A DNA stretch of 64,000 nucleotides, taken from contig CANDEV010000013.1 of NCBI GenBank assembly GCA_947383835.1, positions 1 through 64,000 on the forward strand, written 5' to 3'. Positions 33,504 through 41,818 of this stretch are shown here, one piece after another. Each line of letters starts with the position of its first letter. The stretch's first letter is position 1. Under the pieces are notes generated by a model. The model made no database searches and was not told the origin of the DNA. It saw only the letters and a program-made list of their open reading frames with translations. Made by a program: the position numbers and the translations under genes. The DNA comes from an uncultured Clostridia bacterium (GTDB taxonomy: Bacteria; Bacillota; Clostridia; Oscillospirales; Ruminococcaceae).

Positions 33504-33810
33504 CGGGGAAGCCCACGTGGGCAGAGTCACCCCCAATGTTGAAGACGATATACCGTAACTTTTTCAAGCCCCCTCAAAGGGGGCGGGTTAATGCGGCGAT
33601 CTAAAATAACGCTTTGTAGGGGCGGGGTCTCCCCGCCCGCAGTTATGTAACAGCGGGACAGTATGCAATGGCAAGGAGAAAAGTTTCATACAGATATGAT
33701 AATTATTTTGCAGGATAAGTATAAATATATTTTGGGACGGATAGAAATCCGCCCCAATTTTTATAATCTGCGTCCGTACTTGTGAAAGTTTTGTGAAATC
33801 CCGATTTGAC
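33504..33810. other. Intergenic region with GC-rich hairpins
   Basis: No gene. Two compact GC hairpins occur: GCCCCCT-CAA-AGGGGGC-type at 33568-33584, and GGGCGGGG-TCT-CCCCGCCC at 33620-33638 in the context TGTAGGGGCGGG. Such palindromes are commonly dispersed between genes in this bacterial group and resemble REP elements. Neither is followed by a T run. Confidence 0.5.
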
Positions 33811-33839
33811 TTGATTTTTCAAGGAATTTATGTTATAAT
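33811..33839 (+). promoter_or_regulatory. Promoter of second citrate synthase gene
   Basis: TTGATT (33811-33816), 17-bp spacer, TATAAT (33834-33839), 57 bp before the ATG. Confidence 0.65.
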
Positions 33840-33895
33840 TAAAGCTATGAAATATTAAAAAAATTTTAAACCAAATTTTAGAAAGGACGGATCAA

Positions 33896-35263
33896 ATGAG
33901 TTCAAGCTACAATTTTTCCAAAATCACTTCTGATATTGTCTCTCTCTCTGAATTATGCCGAAAAAATGACGGTATAGACCCTGAGCTTTACACAAAATAC
34001 GATGTTAAGCGGGGATTAAGAGACTTAAACGGCAAGGGAGTTCTTGCGGGTCTTACAGAAATTTCAGAAATTATCTCTTCCAAAGAGGTGGACGGTCAGA
34101 CCGTTCCCTGTGACGGAGAGCTTTATTATCGCGGCTATAACATTAACGACCTTGTTGCGGGCTTTACCAATGAAAAGCGTTTCGGCTTTGAGGAAATTAC
34201 ATACCTGCTGCTTTTCGGCGAGCTTCCCACCTCCGAACAGCTCAGCAGCTTTTCCGATATACTTGCAAATTACAGGCAGCTCCCCACCACCTTTGTACGC
34301 GATATTATCATGAAGTCCCCCAGCGACGATATCATGAACGGACTTGCGCGCGGAGTGCTTACCCTTTATTCATACGACGATATGCCGAACGATACGTCTA
34401 TACCAAACGTCCTGCGGCAGTCGCTGGAGCTTATCGCGCTGTTCCCCCTTATCGCGGTGTACAGCTATCAGGCAAAGGCTTATTATCACGACGGCGACAG
34501 CTTTTTCATTCACCAGCCTGCTGCGGAGTACTCCACCGCTGAAAATATCCTGCATATGCTCAGACCGGACAGCAGCTTCACAAAGCTTGAAGCAAGCATT
34601 CTCGACCTTGCCTTGGTGCTTCACGCAGAGCATGGCGGCGGTAATAACTCCACCTTTACGACCCATGTCGTAACCTCTTCGGGTACTGACACATATTCGG
34701 CAATTGCCGCTGCCCTGGCGTCCCTTAAAGGACCTAAGCACGGCGGCGCAAACATCAAGGTAACAATGATGTTCGAGGATATGAAGGACAAGCTTTCCGA
34801 CTGGGATGACGAGGACGCTATCAGAGATTATCTCGTCAAGTTGCTTCACAAGGAGGCTTTTGACCGTTCGGGACTTATCTATGGTATGGGACATGCGGTC
34901 TACTCGGTGTCCGACCCCAGAGCGGCTATCCTCCGCAGGGCGGTAAAGGCTCTTTCCATTGAAAAGAACATGGAAAAAGAGTACGCCTTGTACAACAAGA
35001 TAGAGCGTCTTGCTCCCGAGGTGATCGCCAAGGAGCGGAAAATTTACAAGGGCGTTTCGGCAAATATTGACTTCTACAGCGGCTTTGCCTACAGCATATT
35101 GGGACTTCCCCCCGAGCTTTACACACCGATTTTCGCTATTGCCAGAATTTCGGGTTGGTCTGCTCACAGGATCGAGGAGCTTCTAAATGCGGGCAAGATA
35201 ATCCGTCCCGCATACAAGGCTGTTCAGCCCCATAATGATTATATATCACTTTCTGAAAGATAA
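33896..35263 (+). CDS. Citrate synthase, copy 2
   Basis: 455 residues with a normal ATG and AAAGGA site. It has the same motif set as copy 1: AEHGGGNNSTFTTHVVTSSGTD, LKGPKHGGAN, LIYGMGHAVYSVSDPR and SANIDFYSGFAYSILG. The two differ widely outside the active site, so the duplication is old or one copy was acquired. One may serve a different physiological state or act on a related acyl-CoA. Confidence 0.92.
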   Translation: MSSSYNFSKITSDIVSLSELCRKNDGIDPELYTKYDVKRGLRDLNGKGVLAGLTEISEIISSKEVDGQTVPCDGELYYRGYNINDLVAGFTNEKRFGFEEITYLLLFGELPTSEQLSSFSDILANYRQLPTTFVRDIIMKSPSDDIMNGLARGVLTLYSYDDMPNDTSIPNVLRQSLELIALFPLIAVYSYQAKAYYHDGDSFFIHQPAAEYSTAENILHMLRPDSSFTKLEASILDLALVLHAEHGGGNNSTFTTHVVTSSGTDTYSAIAAALASLKGPKHGGANIKVTMMFEDMKDKLSDWDDEDAIRDYLVKLLHKEAFDRSGLIYGMGHAVYSVSDPRAAILRRAVKALSIEKNMEKEYALYNKIERLAPEVIAKERKIYKGVSANIDFYSGFAYSILGLPPELYTPIFAIARISGWSAHRIEELLNAGKIIRPAYKAVQPHNDYISLSER

Positions 35264-35264
35264 G

Positions 35265-35304
35265 AAAATGCGTACCCATTTTTATTTTGGGTACGCATTT
35301 TTTT
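35265..35304 (+). terminator. Terminator of second citrate synthase gene
   Basis: 14-bp perfect stem, AAAATGCGTACCCA (35265-35278) with its complement (35288-35301), then T residues. Confidence 0.85.
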
Positions 35305-35314
35305 GCAAAAAGTA

Positions 35315-35352
35315 TTGACAAAATTACTATATAGTATTATACTATATAGTAA
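35315..35352 (+). promoter_or_regulatory. MarR promoter with overlapping operator
   Basis: TTGACA (35315-35320), 17 bp, TATACT (35338-35343). A perfect 12-bp-arm palindrome (TTACTATATAGT at 35324-35335, ATTAT, then its complement to 35352) covers the -10. This is the classic layout for MarR autorepression. Confidence 0.8.
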
Positions 35353-35360
35353 TAAAGGAG

Positions 35361-35804
35361 GTGGAAACCATTAACACAAACGGGGGGTTCCTCATAAGCA
35401 AGATAAAACAGATACAAGGCAGAGTTTTTGAAAGACTTCTTGCGGAACACGGTATAAGCGAGTTTAACGGCGCACAGGGGCGTATTCTTTTCGTCCTTTG
35501 GGAGCAGGACGGTATTACCATAAGCGAGCTTGCCGCAAAAACAGGACTTGCCAAAACGACTCTTACAAGTATGCTTGACAGACTGGAGGAAATGGGACAT
35601 ATCAAAAGAATAAGCGCTCCTCATGACCGCAGAGCTATGAAGATAGTCCTGACTAACGAAGCACGGGGTCTGAAAAACCGATATGATGCCGTGTCTGCTG
35701 AAATGAATGAGATTTTTTACGGAGGGTTCAGCGATGAGGAGATACTCGCTTTTGAAGAGTACCTTGGGAAAGTGCTTAAGAATTTACTTGAAAAGGAGAA
35801 TTAA
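35361..35804 (+). CDS. MarR-family transcriptional regulator
   Basis: 147 residues. Winged HTH: GRILFVLWEQDGITISELAAKTGLAKTTLTSMLDRLEEMGHIKR, then wing APHDRRAMKIVLT. The start is uncertain. AAAGGAGG (35355-35362) abuts the GTG at 35361. An in-frame ATT at 35370, 7 nt past GGAGG, is the best spaced candidate. Probably represses itself and the flavoprotein-like gene 1 bp downstream through the palindrome at 35324-35352. Confidence 0.88.
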   Translation: METINTNGGFLISKIKQIQGRVFERLLAEHGISEFNGAQGRILFVLWEQDGITISELAAKTGLAKTTLTSMLDRLEEMGHIKRISAPHDRRAMKIVLTNEARGLKNRYDAVSAEMNEIFYGGFSDEEILAFEEYLGKVLKNLLEKEN

Positions 35805-35805
35805 A

Positions 35806-36240
35806 ATGAAGGACATTATTTCTGAAATCAAATCTTTGAGGGAAAATTCCCCAGTCGCCTATGTCGGCTCGGTAAACGAGGCGGGATTTCCCCAAATCAA
35901 GGGTATGCTGGTGTTTGAGCAAGGCAGCATAAAAACCCATTATTTTTCCACAAACACAAGCTCAAAGCGGGTTGGACAGTTCCTTAAAAACCCCAAAGCC
36001 TGCGTTTATTACTGCGATGATACCAAGGATAAGTATAAGGGCGCGCTTTTTACGGGGACTATCGAGGTCTGCACCGACCATGAGACCAAGGCTATGCTTT
36101 GGCATGACGGCGACGAGATATACTACCCAAAGGGTGTTGACGACGAGGATTACTGCGTGTACAAATTTACCGCCGAGACTGTGAATTACTACCACGGACT
36201 GAGCAACGTCACCATGCCAATAGAGGATCTGGGAAATTAA
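35806..36240 (+). CDS. Pyridoxamine 5'-phosphate oxidase-like flavoprotein
   Basis: 144 residues from ATG 35806 (AAAAGGAG upstream), directly after marR. Split-barrel fold: SPVAYVGSVNEAGFPQIKGMLVF, HYFSTNTSSKRVGQFLKNPKACVYYCD, and TGTIEVCTDHETK. These proteins bind FMN or F420-like cofactors and reduce small molecules or act in general stress. The MarR link suggests induction by a toxic or redox-active compound (inference). Confidence 0.85.
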   Translation: MKDIISEIKSLRENSPVAYVGSVNEAGFPQIKGMLVFEQGSIKTHYFSTNTSSKRVGQFLKNPKACVYYCDDTKDKYKGALFTGTIEVCTDHETKAMLWHDGDEIYYPKGVDDEDYCVYKFTAETVNYYHGLSNVTMPIEDLGN

Positions 36241-36261
36241 CGCTTAATTGCATGATATTAA

Positions 36262-36297
36262 GGGAATGTAAGCAAAATTTACATTCCCGAATTTTTT
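36262..36297. terminator. Terminator between convergent genes
   Basis: GGGAATGTAA (36262-36271) with TTACATTCCC (36279-36288), then GAATTTTTTT on the plus strand. It overlaps the 3' end of the minus-strand XRE gene. Confidence 0.8.
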
Positions 36298-36611
36298 TCC
36301 GTTCTTTTTGCGGAAATGTTCACAAGATCGTAAATCATCTCCTGCTGTTCCGATGTCAAAATTCGCATTTTGCCAATCAAAGACATCTCCCGCACGGTTG
36401 GCTTCGAGCTTCCGCTCTTACAGTCAAGGAGATAGTCCGCCGAGGTGTCAAGGATAAATACGATGCTTTTTATCAATTCAAAATCAGGCTGACGTTTATT
36501 CTTGATATACCCATTCAGCGTCGAGGGCGCGATATTCAGCATTGCCGCAAAATCCTTTTGAGATATTTCCTTTTCATCAAGCAAATTTAACAGTCTGTCA
36601 CCGAATGTCAT
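36279..36611 (-). CDS. XRE-family regulator
   Basis: 110 residues. HTH at 3-60 (LLDEKEISQKDFAAMLNIAPSTLNGYIKNKRQPDFELIK) with a C-terminal helical tail (LTSEQQEMIYDLVN) like that of the regulator at 15744. It is divergent from the small membrane gene at 36753, whose perfect promoter contains a dyad that it may bind. Confidence 0.85.
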   Translation of the reverse strand: MTFGDRLLNLLDEKEISQKDFAAMLNIAPSTLNGYIKNKRQPDFELIKSIVFILDTSADYLLDCKSGSSKPTVREMSLIGKMRILTSEQQEMIYDLVNISAKRTEKNSGM

Positions 36612-36690
36612 ATGATCACTTCCTTTTAAAGGTATTATATAATATCATTCGGCAAATTTTGTGCAAATATGCAAAATGTGGATTTATTAC

Positions 36691-36719
36691 TTGACAATAC
36701 TCGTTTTGAGTACTATAAT
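36691..36719 (+). promoter_or_regulatory. Full-consensus promoter with internal dyad
   Basis: TTGACA (36691-36696), 17 bp, TATAAT (36714-36719). TACTC-GTTTT-GAGTA (36698-36712) fills the spacer. A perfect promoter with a spacer dyad usually means strong expression held down by a repressor, here most likely the adjacent XRE protein. Confidence 0.75.
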
Positions 36720-36752
36720 TAAAGTAACAATTCTTTAAAAGGAATAAAAATT

Positions 36753-36974
36753 ATGGCAATAATTGGCGTTATCCTTGGAGCAGCGGGATTTATGGGGTAC
36801 ATAGCATGCCTGATGATCGATATGCACTTTGAGTATAAAAGCTGCCCGAAAGAAGATGAGTGCAAAATCGAAAATATCATTAAAGCCGCAAGACTTGCTT
36901 CGCGGCTTTGTCTTGCGGCTTTTATAGTCGGACTTATCACGTTTTCCGCATTTTTTGGACTGTTCGGAAGCTGA
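36753..36974 (+). CDS. Small two-helix membrane protein
   Basis: 73 residues. Helices at about 3-24 and 51-71 flank a short Cys-containing loop (YKSCPKEDECK). AAAGGA upstream. Function unknown. Driven by the consensus promoter and followed by a terminator, so it is a single-gene unit. Confidence 0.6.
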   Translation: MAIIGVILGAAGFMGYIACLMIDMHFEYKSCPKEDECKIENIIKAARLASRLCLAAFIVGLITFSAFFGLFGS

Positions 36975-36987
36975 TGGGCACAATAAA

Positions 36988-37020
36988 ACACGGTACTGAA
37001 CTTTCAGCACCGTGTTTGTT
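36988..37020 (+). terminator. Bidirectional terminator
   Basis: ACACGGTACTGAA with TTCAGCACCGTGT-type arms (36988-37015) and a following TTGTTTTTA. It separates the small membrane gene from the convergent gene at 37022. Confidence 0.75.
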
Positions 37021-37021
37021 T

Positions 37022-38320
37022 TTAATAAAGAAGATTGAGCAGCTTTCTCTTTTCCTGAGCAAACTCGCTTTCGGAAATAACGCCGTTGTCAAGCATTGTT
37101 TTGAGCTTCTTGACAGCTGTTTCAAAGTCGTCCAGCGAAACATCTTCCGCATTTCTCGGTATGATCTCCTCATCCGCAGGAGCGGCAGGGATAATTTCAG
37201 GCTTCTTCTCTGCTTCCTCCTGCTTAGGTGCAGGCTTTTTGTTTGCCGCAGCCTTTGGAGTAAGCTTCTTTGCAATTTCCGCCGCAGGATCAAGCTCCTC
37301 GATCGCAGGCTCAACAGGCTTTCTTGTGGGCTTTGCAACTATTTTTGCTTCCTTGATCTCACCTGTAATATCGGGAACCACAAGGTCCTCGATCTCTGCG
37401 GGATTTTTCTGAAGCACCTCAACCGGTATAGACTCCAAAGCAGCCTCGTCAGGCTCAGCTTCAACCGCGTCCATCATAAGCTCGGGATCGGCTTCCTCAG
37501 GCTTGATACCCAAAAATTCGTTAAGGTCAAGAATATCGTCAACTGTTACAGGACCTTTATTTTCAGGCTCGGGAATAGCCCGTTCCTTTTCAACAAAAAC
37601 AAGCTCCGTCTCTGCTGTGCTCTTTTTGGAAGCAGCGTCCAGATCCTTTACCGATGCAGGCTTTTGCGCTGTCGGAGGAGCCGGAGCGATCTTAGGTTCA
37701 CGCTTTGGAGCGGGTGCAGGCTTGGGTTCTTCTTTCACAGGAGCGGGAGCCGGTTTCGGTTCGGCTTTGCTCTCCTGCTTAGATTCAGGCTTGACATCTG
37801 TTTTAGCCTCGTCCTTTGAAGCATTTTTCTCCAGTGACTTCTTAAATTCCTCATATCCGCTTGTCATGCTTTCAAACTCGTCGTCGGCAGCCTTTCGGAG
37901 AGTTTGGAGCTTTTCGGTCTTTTCCGCTTCACGGCGCACTTCAAGCTTTTTGTCAAGCTCTGCCTTTGCGCTTTCTATCATCTGTACTATTTCCGTATTA
38001 TTTTTAAAGCAAGGCAAAATGATACGCCGACGGTTCATCACTGACTTTGAAGTATCATCGCACTGAACATAGATAGGACTGTTCCTGTTATTGTTATTAA
38101 TATAAATCTTAGTAATTTCCTCAAGCCCGCAGGTAAAACGGCTGTACACAGGGTCTTCCTCCCTCGTACCCGTTTGATCGCATATGTACGCTTGCCCGTA
38201 GATATGCTCGGGAGTAATGGTAACATTTACCTCCTGTGGCTTTGAAAGTACAGTTTCCCTGTAAGTCGATTCAAAAAAAGCAAGCTTTTTTTCATTGTAA
38301 ATACTTGCCTGGTTATCCAT
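37022..38320 (-). CDS. Large protein with Pro/Lys/Glu linker and SHOCT-like end
   Basis: 432 residues. The ATG at 38320 is used; a TTG at 38326 has slightly better ribosome-site spacing. The N-terminal 130 residues are a beta-rich domain with CGLEEITKIYINNNNR and IILPCFKNN, reminiscent of PH-like membrane-binding domains. A coiled coil follows, then about 100 residues of Pro-Ala-Lys-Glu linker. The last 40 residues (DDFETAVKKLKTMLDNGVISESEFAQEKRKLL) form a SHOCT domain. A scaffold role is inferred. Confidence 0.65.
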   Translation of the reverse strand: MDNQASIYNEKKLAFFESTYRETVLSKPQEVNVTITPEHIYGQAYICDQTGTREEDPVYSRFTCGLEEITKIYINNNNRNSPIYVQCDDTSKSVMNRRRIILPCFKNNTEIVQMIESAKAELDKKLEVRREAEKTEKLQTLRKAADDEFESMTSGYEEFKKSLEKNASKDEAKTDVKPESKQESKAEPKPAPAPVKEEPKPAPAPKREPKIAPAPPTAQKPASVKDLDAASKKSTAETELVFVEKERAIPEPENKGPVTVDDILDLNEFLGIKPEEADPELMMDAVEAEPDEAALESIPVEVLQKNPAEIEDLVVPDITGEIKEAKIVAKPTRKPVEPAIEELDPAAEIAKKLTPKAAANKKPAPKQEEAEKKPEIIPAAPADEEIIPRNAEDVSLDDFETAVKKLKTMLDNGVISESEFAQEKRKLLNLLY

Positions 38321-38452
38321 ATGCAAACACCGCTTTCCTTTATTATTAAACTATAAAATATTATAACATATATTCTTAAAATAGTCAAATATTATTAATA
38401 GAAATTAGTGCAGAAATTTACATCAAATTTTTTGATGATATGCACAAGAAAT

Positions 38453-38496
38453 CTTAAAAATTTACTGCCAACACCGCAATAGTGCGTTGGCAGTAA
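38453..38496 (-). terminator. Terminator of mrp
   Basis: TTACTGCCAAC (38462-38472) and GTTGGCAGTAA (38486-38496) pair perfectly, with T residues beyond the stem on the minus strand (38453-38461). Confidence 0.75.
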
Positions 38497-38505
38497 TTGG
38501 TATGT

Positions 38506-39330
38506 TTATAATTTATCAATGACCTCGACCGCATAGTCAAGAAAATCGCCTGTAAAGTCCTCGATGAGACCCATATCACAGTTATGAGTAATGTCAGGAG
38601 ATATCGGTATCTGACCCAAAAGAGGTATTCCGTTTTCGCTGCAAACCGCGTCAATATGGCTTTCACCGTAAAGATATATCTTCTTTTTGCAGTCGGGACA
38701 CTCAACATAGCTCATATTCTCAACAACGCCAAGTATGGGTATGTTCATCATATTTGCCATAGTCACAGCCTTGTTTACGATCATTGCAACCAAGTCTTGC
38801 GGTGAGGAAACAATTACAACGCCGTCCAGCGGGATAGACTGGAAAACAGTCAGCGGAACGTCTCCTGTTCCCGGAGGCATATCAACAAACATATAGTCGA
38901 TATCTCCCCAAATAACGTCCGTCCAGAATTGCTTGACTACTCCTGCAATTATCGGACCTCTCCAAATCACGGGATCGCCAGGGTTTTCCAGAAGAAGATT
39001 TACCGACATGATATTTATGCCGTTACGGGACTTGGCGGGTATAATACCGTCCTGATTTCCTGCGGCTCTTCCGCCGATACCGAACATTTTTGGTATCGAA
39101 GGACCTGTAATATCAGCGTCCATAACAGCCGTCTTAAAGTCCTTTCTTGAAAAAAGTGTTGCAAGCATTCCCGTTACAAGGGATTTGCCGACGCCGCCCT
39201 TTCCGCTGACAACTCCAATAACTTTTTTAACGCTGCTCTTGGCATTGAGTGGTTCGATAAAGCTTTGCTGTTCGGTTCTTTCTCCGCAGTCAGCTCCGCA
39301 TGATGAACAATCGTGTGTACATTCGCTCAT
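38506..39330 (-). CDS. Mrp/NBP35-type Fe-S cluster carrier ATPase
   Basis: 274 residues. The deviant Walker A GKGGVGKS is at 43-50 and Walker B-like DMPPGTGD near 150. The Fe-S ligands CPDC are at 211-214, with an extra N-terminal Cys set (C4, C8, C11, C15). This layout matches NBP35-like P-loop ATPases that assemble and transfer [4Fe-4S] clusters to apo-enzymes. AAAGGATAAAA precedes ATG 39330. Confidence 0.9.
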   Translation of the reverse strand: MSECTHDCSSCGADCGERTEQQSFIEPLNAKSSVKKVIGVVSGKGGVGKSLVTGMLATLFSRKDFKTAVMDADITGPSIPKMFGIGGRAAGNQDGIIPAKSRNGINIMSVNLLLENPGDPVIWRGPIIAGVVKQFWTDVIWGDIDYMFVDMPPGTGDVPLTVFQSIPLDGVVIVSSPQDLVAMIVNKAVTMANMMNIPILGVVENMSYVECPDCKKKIYLYGESHIDAVCSENGIPLLGQIPISPDITHNCDMGLIEDFTGDFLDYAVEVIDKL

Positions 39331-39434
39331 AGTGTTTTATCCTTTCTTAGATAGTTATAAAATTGGTAGAAAATAAAATATAAAAGTAATTGTTTTATGC
39401 GCCCGCTTACAGGGGCTTTGCAAACCTGATCGTA

Positions 39435-39537
39435 ATACTAATTTCTATCTAAAAGCGTAGTTAAAAAATCTGCGCAAAAATCATATATGCAAATTTTTAC
39501 TTGATTTTTTAAACGCTTTTTAGACGGAAATTAGTAT
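39435..39537. repeat. 103-bp palindromic MITE-like repeat, copy 2
   Basis: The left arm starting ATACTAATTTC and the right arm ending AAATTAGTAT pair over about 35 bp with few mismatches. The loop is about 30 nt. Related to the 60-bp copy at 30174-30233 through ends and core. Confidence 0.65.
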
Positions 39538-39561
39538 AAAACGTTTTTAAATTCGGACAGC

Positions 39562-41625
39562 TTACCTCAGCATATCTATCTCGTCTATCTCGTCCATTAC
39601 AGCTTCGGCAGCGTTTGCCTGCGCCGATTTAGCATAAGCATAGGCGGACTTGCCGTGCTTCTTGATATTGTACATTGCCTCGTCAGCGGCGGCGATAACC
39701 TCTTCGGTAGTCTTGCCGCTTTCACGCAGAAACGCAATACCTACGGAGCAATGGATAGTCAGCTTGATTCCCGTGGACTCTGAAATAAAGCCCTTGCCGA
39801 GAGTATCTATAAGCTCCTGCGCTACCTTTCCGGAATCTCCGTAAAGAGTGAGATTTGTGAGACATACAACAAATTCATCACCGCCGAAGCGTCCGGCAAA
39901 GCCGCGTTCAAAGCAGAGCTCCTTAAGTGTGTCCGCAGTAAATTTCAGTACCTCGTCGCCGCAGGCGTGACCGTACTCATCGTTAAAGAACTTGAAGTCG
40001 TCAAGGTCAATAAACATCATAGCGTCCAAGGTCTTTTTAATGCTTGAAAGCTCGATCTGCTCAGTAAGGCTCTTCAGGAACGTCTCACGGTTATAAAGTC
40101 TGGTAAGAGCGTCGTAGCTTGCCTTTTGAATAAGGTGCATCTCGCTTTTCTTTTCCTTGTCGATATCCATGATAACGCCCACGATCTTTGTGGGTATCTC
40201 CTCACGGTTAAAGAATTTTGTCGCCTTTATCATTATCCAGATAAAATCGCCGTATATGCTCTTTACACGGTACTCGCCCTGAATAAAGTTTGCCGGACCC
40301 AAGATCCTGTCTATATCCGCAAGGTACCTGTCCTTATCGTCCTTGTGGACGTAAAGATTATACAGGAAGCTTTCCTTAACGCTGTCGTCCTTCGGACGGT
40401 AGCTGAACTTCTTGTTAAAGCTTTTTGAAACGGTAACGGTATTCTTTTTGAAATTGACCTCAAAAACGATATTGTTTGTTATCTCAACTATGGTGTTATA
40501 CCGCTGCTCGCTTTCAAATATCTCGTCAAACGCCGTATTAAAGGCTCTGCCGATCTGTCTGAACTCATCGTTTGAATGGACCTCGAACTGCACAGCCGTG
40601 TCGCCGCGCTGCTTTTTCTGCAATATCCTCATTATCTCGTCAATAGGTCTTGAGAAACAGTGTACAAATACAAACATTCCCACAATTGCAAGTACTATAA
40701 GGATTATCGCAAGATTCAATATTGCACTTTTCCTGCTGTTGAATGAGCTTTCAAGACTGTGAGTATTGGATATTGCAAGAACAGTCCAGCCGCATGAAGA
40801 TATTCTTTTGCTGAACACCGTGCGCCTTTGAGCCTTTTTGCCGTAGACAAAGCTTCTTTCCTCCTGCGTCCTTTCGTCAGCGGGAGCAAGCAATCCCCTG
40901 ATGTACTCCGAAGCCTTGCCGTAGCCTTCATGATTTGTGTAACTCTTAACAGTTTTGTAAGGGTACTCCAAAATGCCGCCTGTGCTGTCCATAACAGCGA
41001 CCGTGGTGTACTTGTCTATCTGGGCGTTATTTATTATCCGCTGCAGATGCACGGTATTATACATCTCGTAAATAATTCCCAAAAGCTCGTTGTTATGAGA
41101 ATAAATAGCTTTTACATAGTAAAAGGAAGGAATATTGTTATCCTTATCTCCGCTCATTGAAAAAGCGGAGATGCCGTTGCTCTCAACAGCGGTCTCAAAA
41201 AGCCCGCTGTGCTTGGTCATTCTTTTTCCCACATCGTTTTCATCGGCGGAAGCGACTATCATTCCCGAATTATTGATTATCATGGTCTTGGTAAGCGACG
41301 GGTCATGATCCATCATGCCCCTGAGCCTTGCGGTGATAGACAGATACTCCTCGCTGTCGGCGGGTACGGAAAATCCATCTTGATTGCTTTCCATGACGTA
41401 AGACTTTACCGATTCGAGAGAAACCAGTTCCTTTGCAGCTGCGGAGATATCTTCAAAATAATAGTTGATATTTTCCGCCTGACTGCTTATGATGTTATCG
41501 GTATTTTGCATAGTCAGTTCAACGGATATATTTTTAATATGCGCCGACGAAAATATATTGACCGTAACGATCGGTACAATTACAGCCAACAATATAACAA
41601 GCGTAAGCTTGAGCTTTACCCTCAC
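39562..41625 (-). CDS. Diguanylate cyclase with Cache, HAMP and PAS domains
   Basis: 687 residues from GTG 41625 (GGAAG 7 nt upstream). Makes the second messenger c-di-GMP from two GTP. Order: membrane helix (about 5-28), extracellular dCache-like sensor (to about 300), second helix, HAMP, a PAS-like domain (YNTIVEITNNIVFEVN, with GEYRVKSIYGDFIWIMIKATKF), then GGDEF (YDALTRLYNRETF, RFGGDEFVV). The RxxD inhibitory site before GGDEF is absent, so product feedback may be weak. No EAL domain. Confidence 0.9.
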   Translation of the reverse strand: MRVKLKLTLVILLAVIVPIVTVNIFSSAHIKNISVELTMQNTDNIISSQAENINYYFEDISAAAKELVSLESVKSYVMESNQDGFSVPADSEEYLSITARLRGMMDHDPSLTKTMIINNSGMIVASADENDVGKRMTKHSGLFETAVESNGISAFSMSGDKDNNIPSFYYVKAIYSHNNELLGIIYEMYNTVHLQRIINNAQIDKYTTVAVMDSTGGILEYPYKTVKSYTNHEGYGKASEYIRGLLAPADERTQEERSFVYGKKAQRRTVFSKRISSCGWTVLAISNTHSLESSFNSRKSAILNLAIILIVLAIVGMFVFVHCFSRPIDEIMRILQKKQRGDTAVQFEVHSNDEFRQIGRAFNTAFDEIFESEQRYNTIVEITNNIVFEVNFKKNTVTVSKSFNKKFSYRPKDDSVKESFLYNLYVHKDDKDRYLADIDRILGPANFIQGEYRVKSIYGDFIWIMIKATKFFNREEIPTKIVGVIMDIDKEKKSEMHLIQKASYDALTRLYNRETFLKSLTEQIELSSIKKTLDAMMFIDLDDFKFFNDEYGHACGDEVLKFTADTLKELCFERGFAGRFGGDEFVVCLTNLTLYGDSGKVAQELIDTLGKGFISESTGIKLTIHCSVGIAFLRESGKTTEEVIAAADEAMYNIKKHGKSAYAYAKSAQANAAEAVMDEIDEIDMLR

Positions 41626-41818
41626 GAAATCACTTCCAAACAGAGATTTATACAAATATATCAATACAAGTATCAATCAAAATAATTACAGCTAAATATA
41701 TTTTAATATTTTTTTTGGATTTTGTAAACAGATTACAACAACTTTTGGTGATATGACCAACTTTTTTTAATTTTATTGTGTATTATACTAAGAGGCAGGG
41801 TAAACCGAATGCGCGGTA

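Noticed and set aside
34370..35167. 265-codon minus-strand frame
   Set aside because: Wholly antisense to the second citrate synthase, whose motifs are intact; no promoter or ribosome site on the minus strand.
37503..38066. Long open frame on the plus strand opposite the SHOCT protein gene
   Set aside because: It has Ser/Ala/Gly-rich composition from the antisense of the Pro-Lys-Glu linker, no ribosome site, and the minus-strand frame has recognisable domains.
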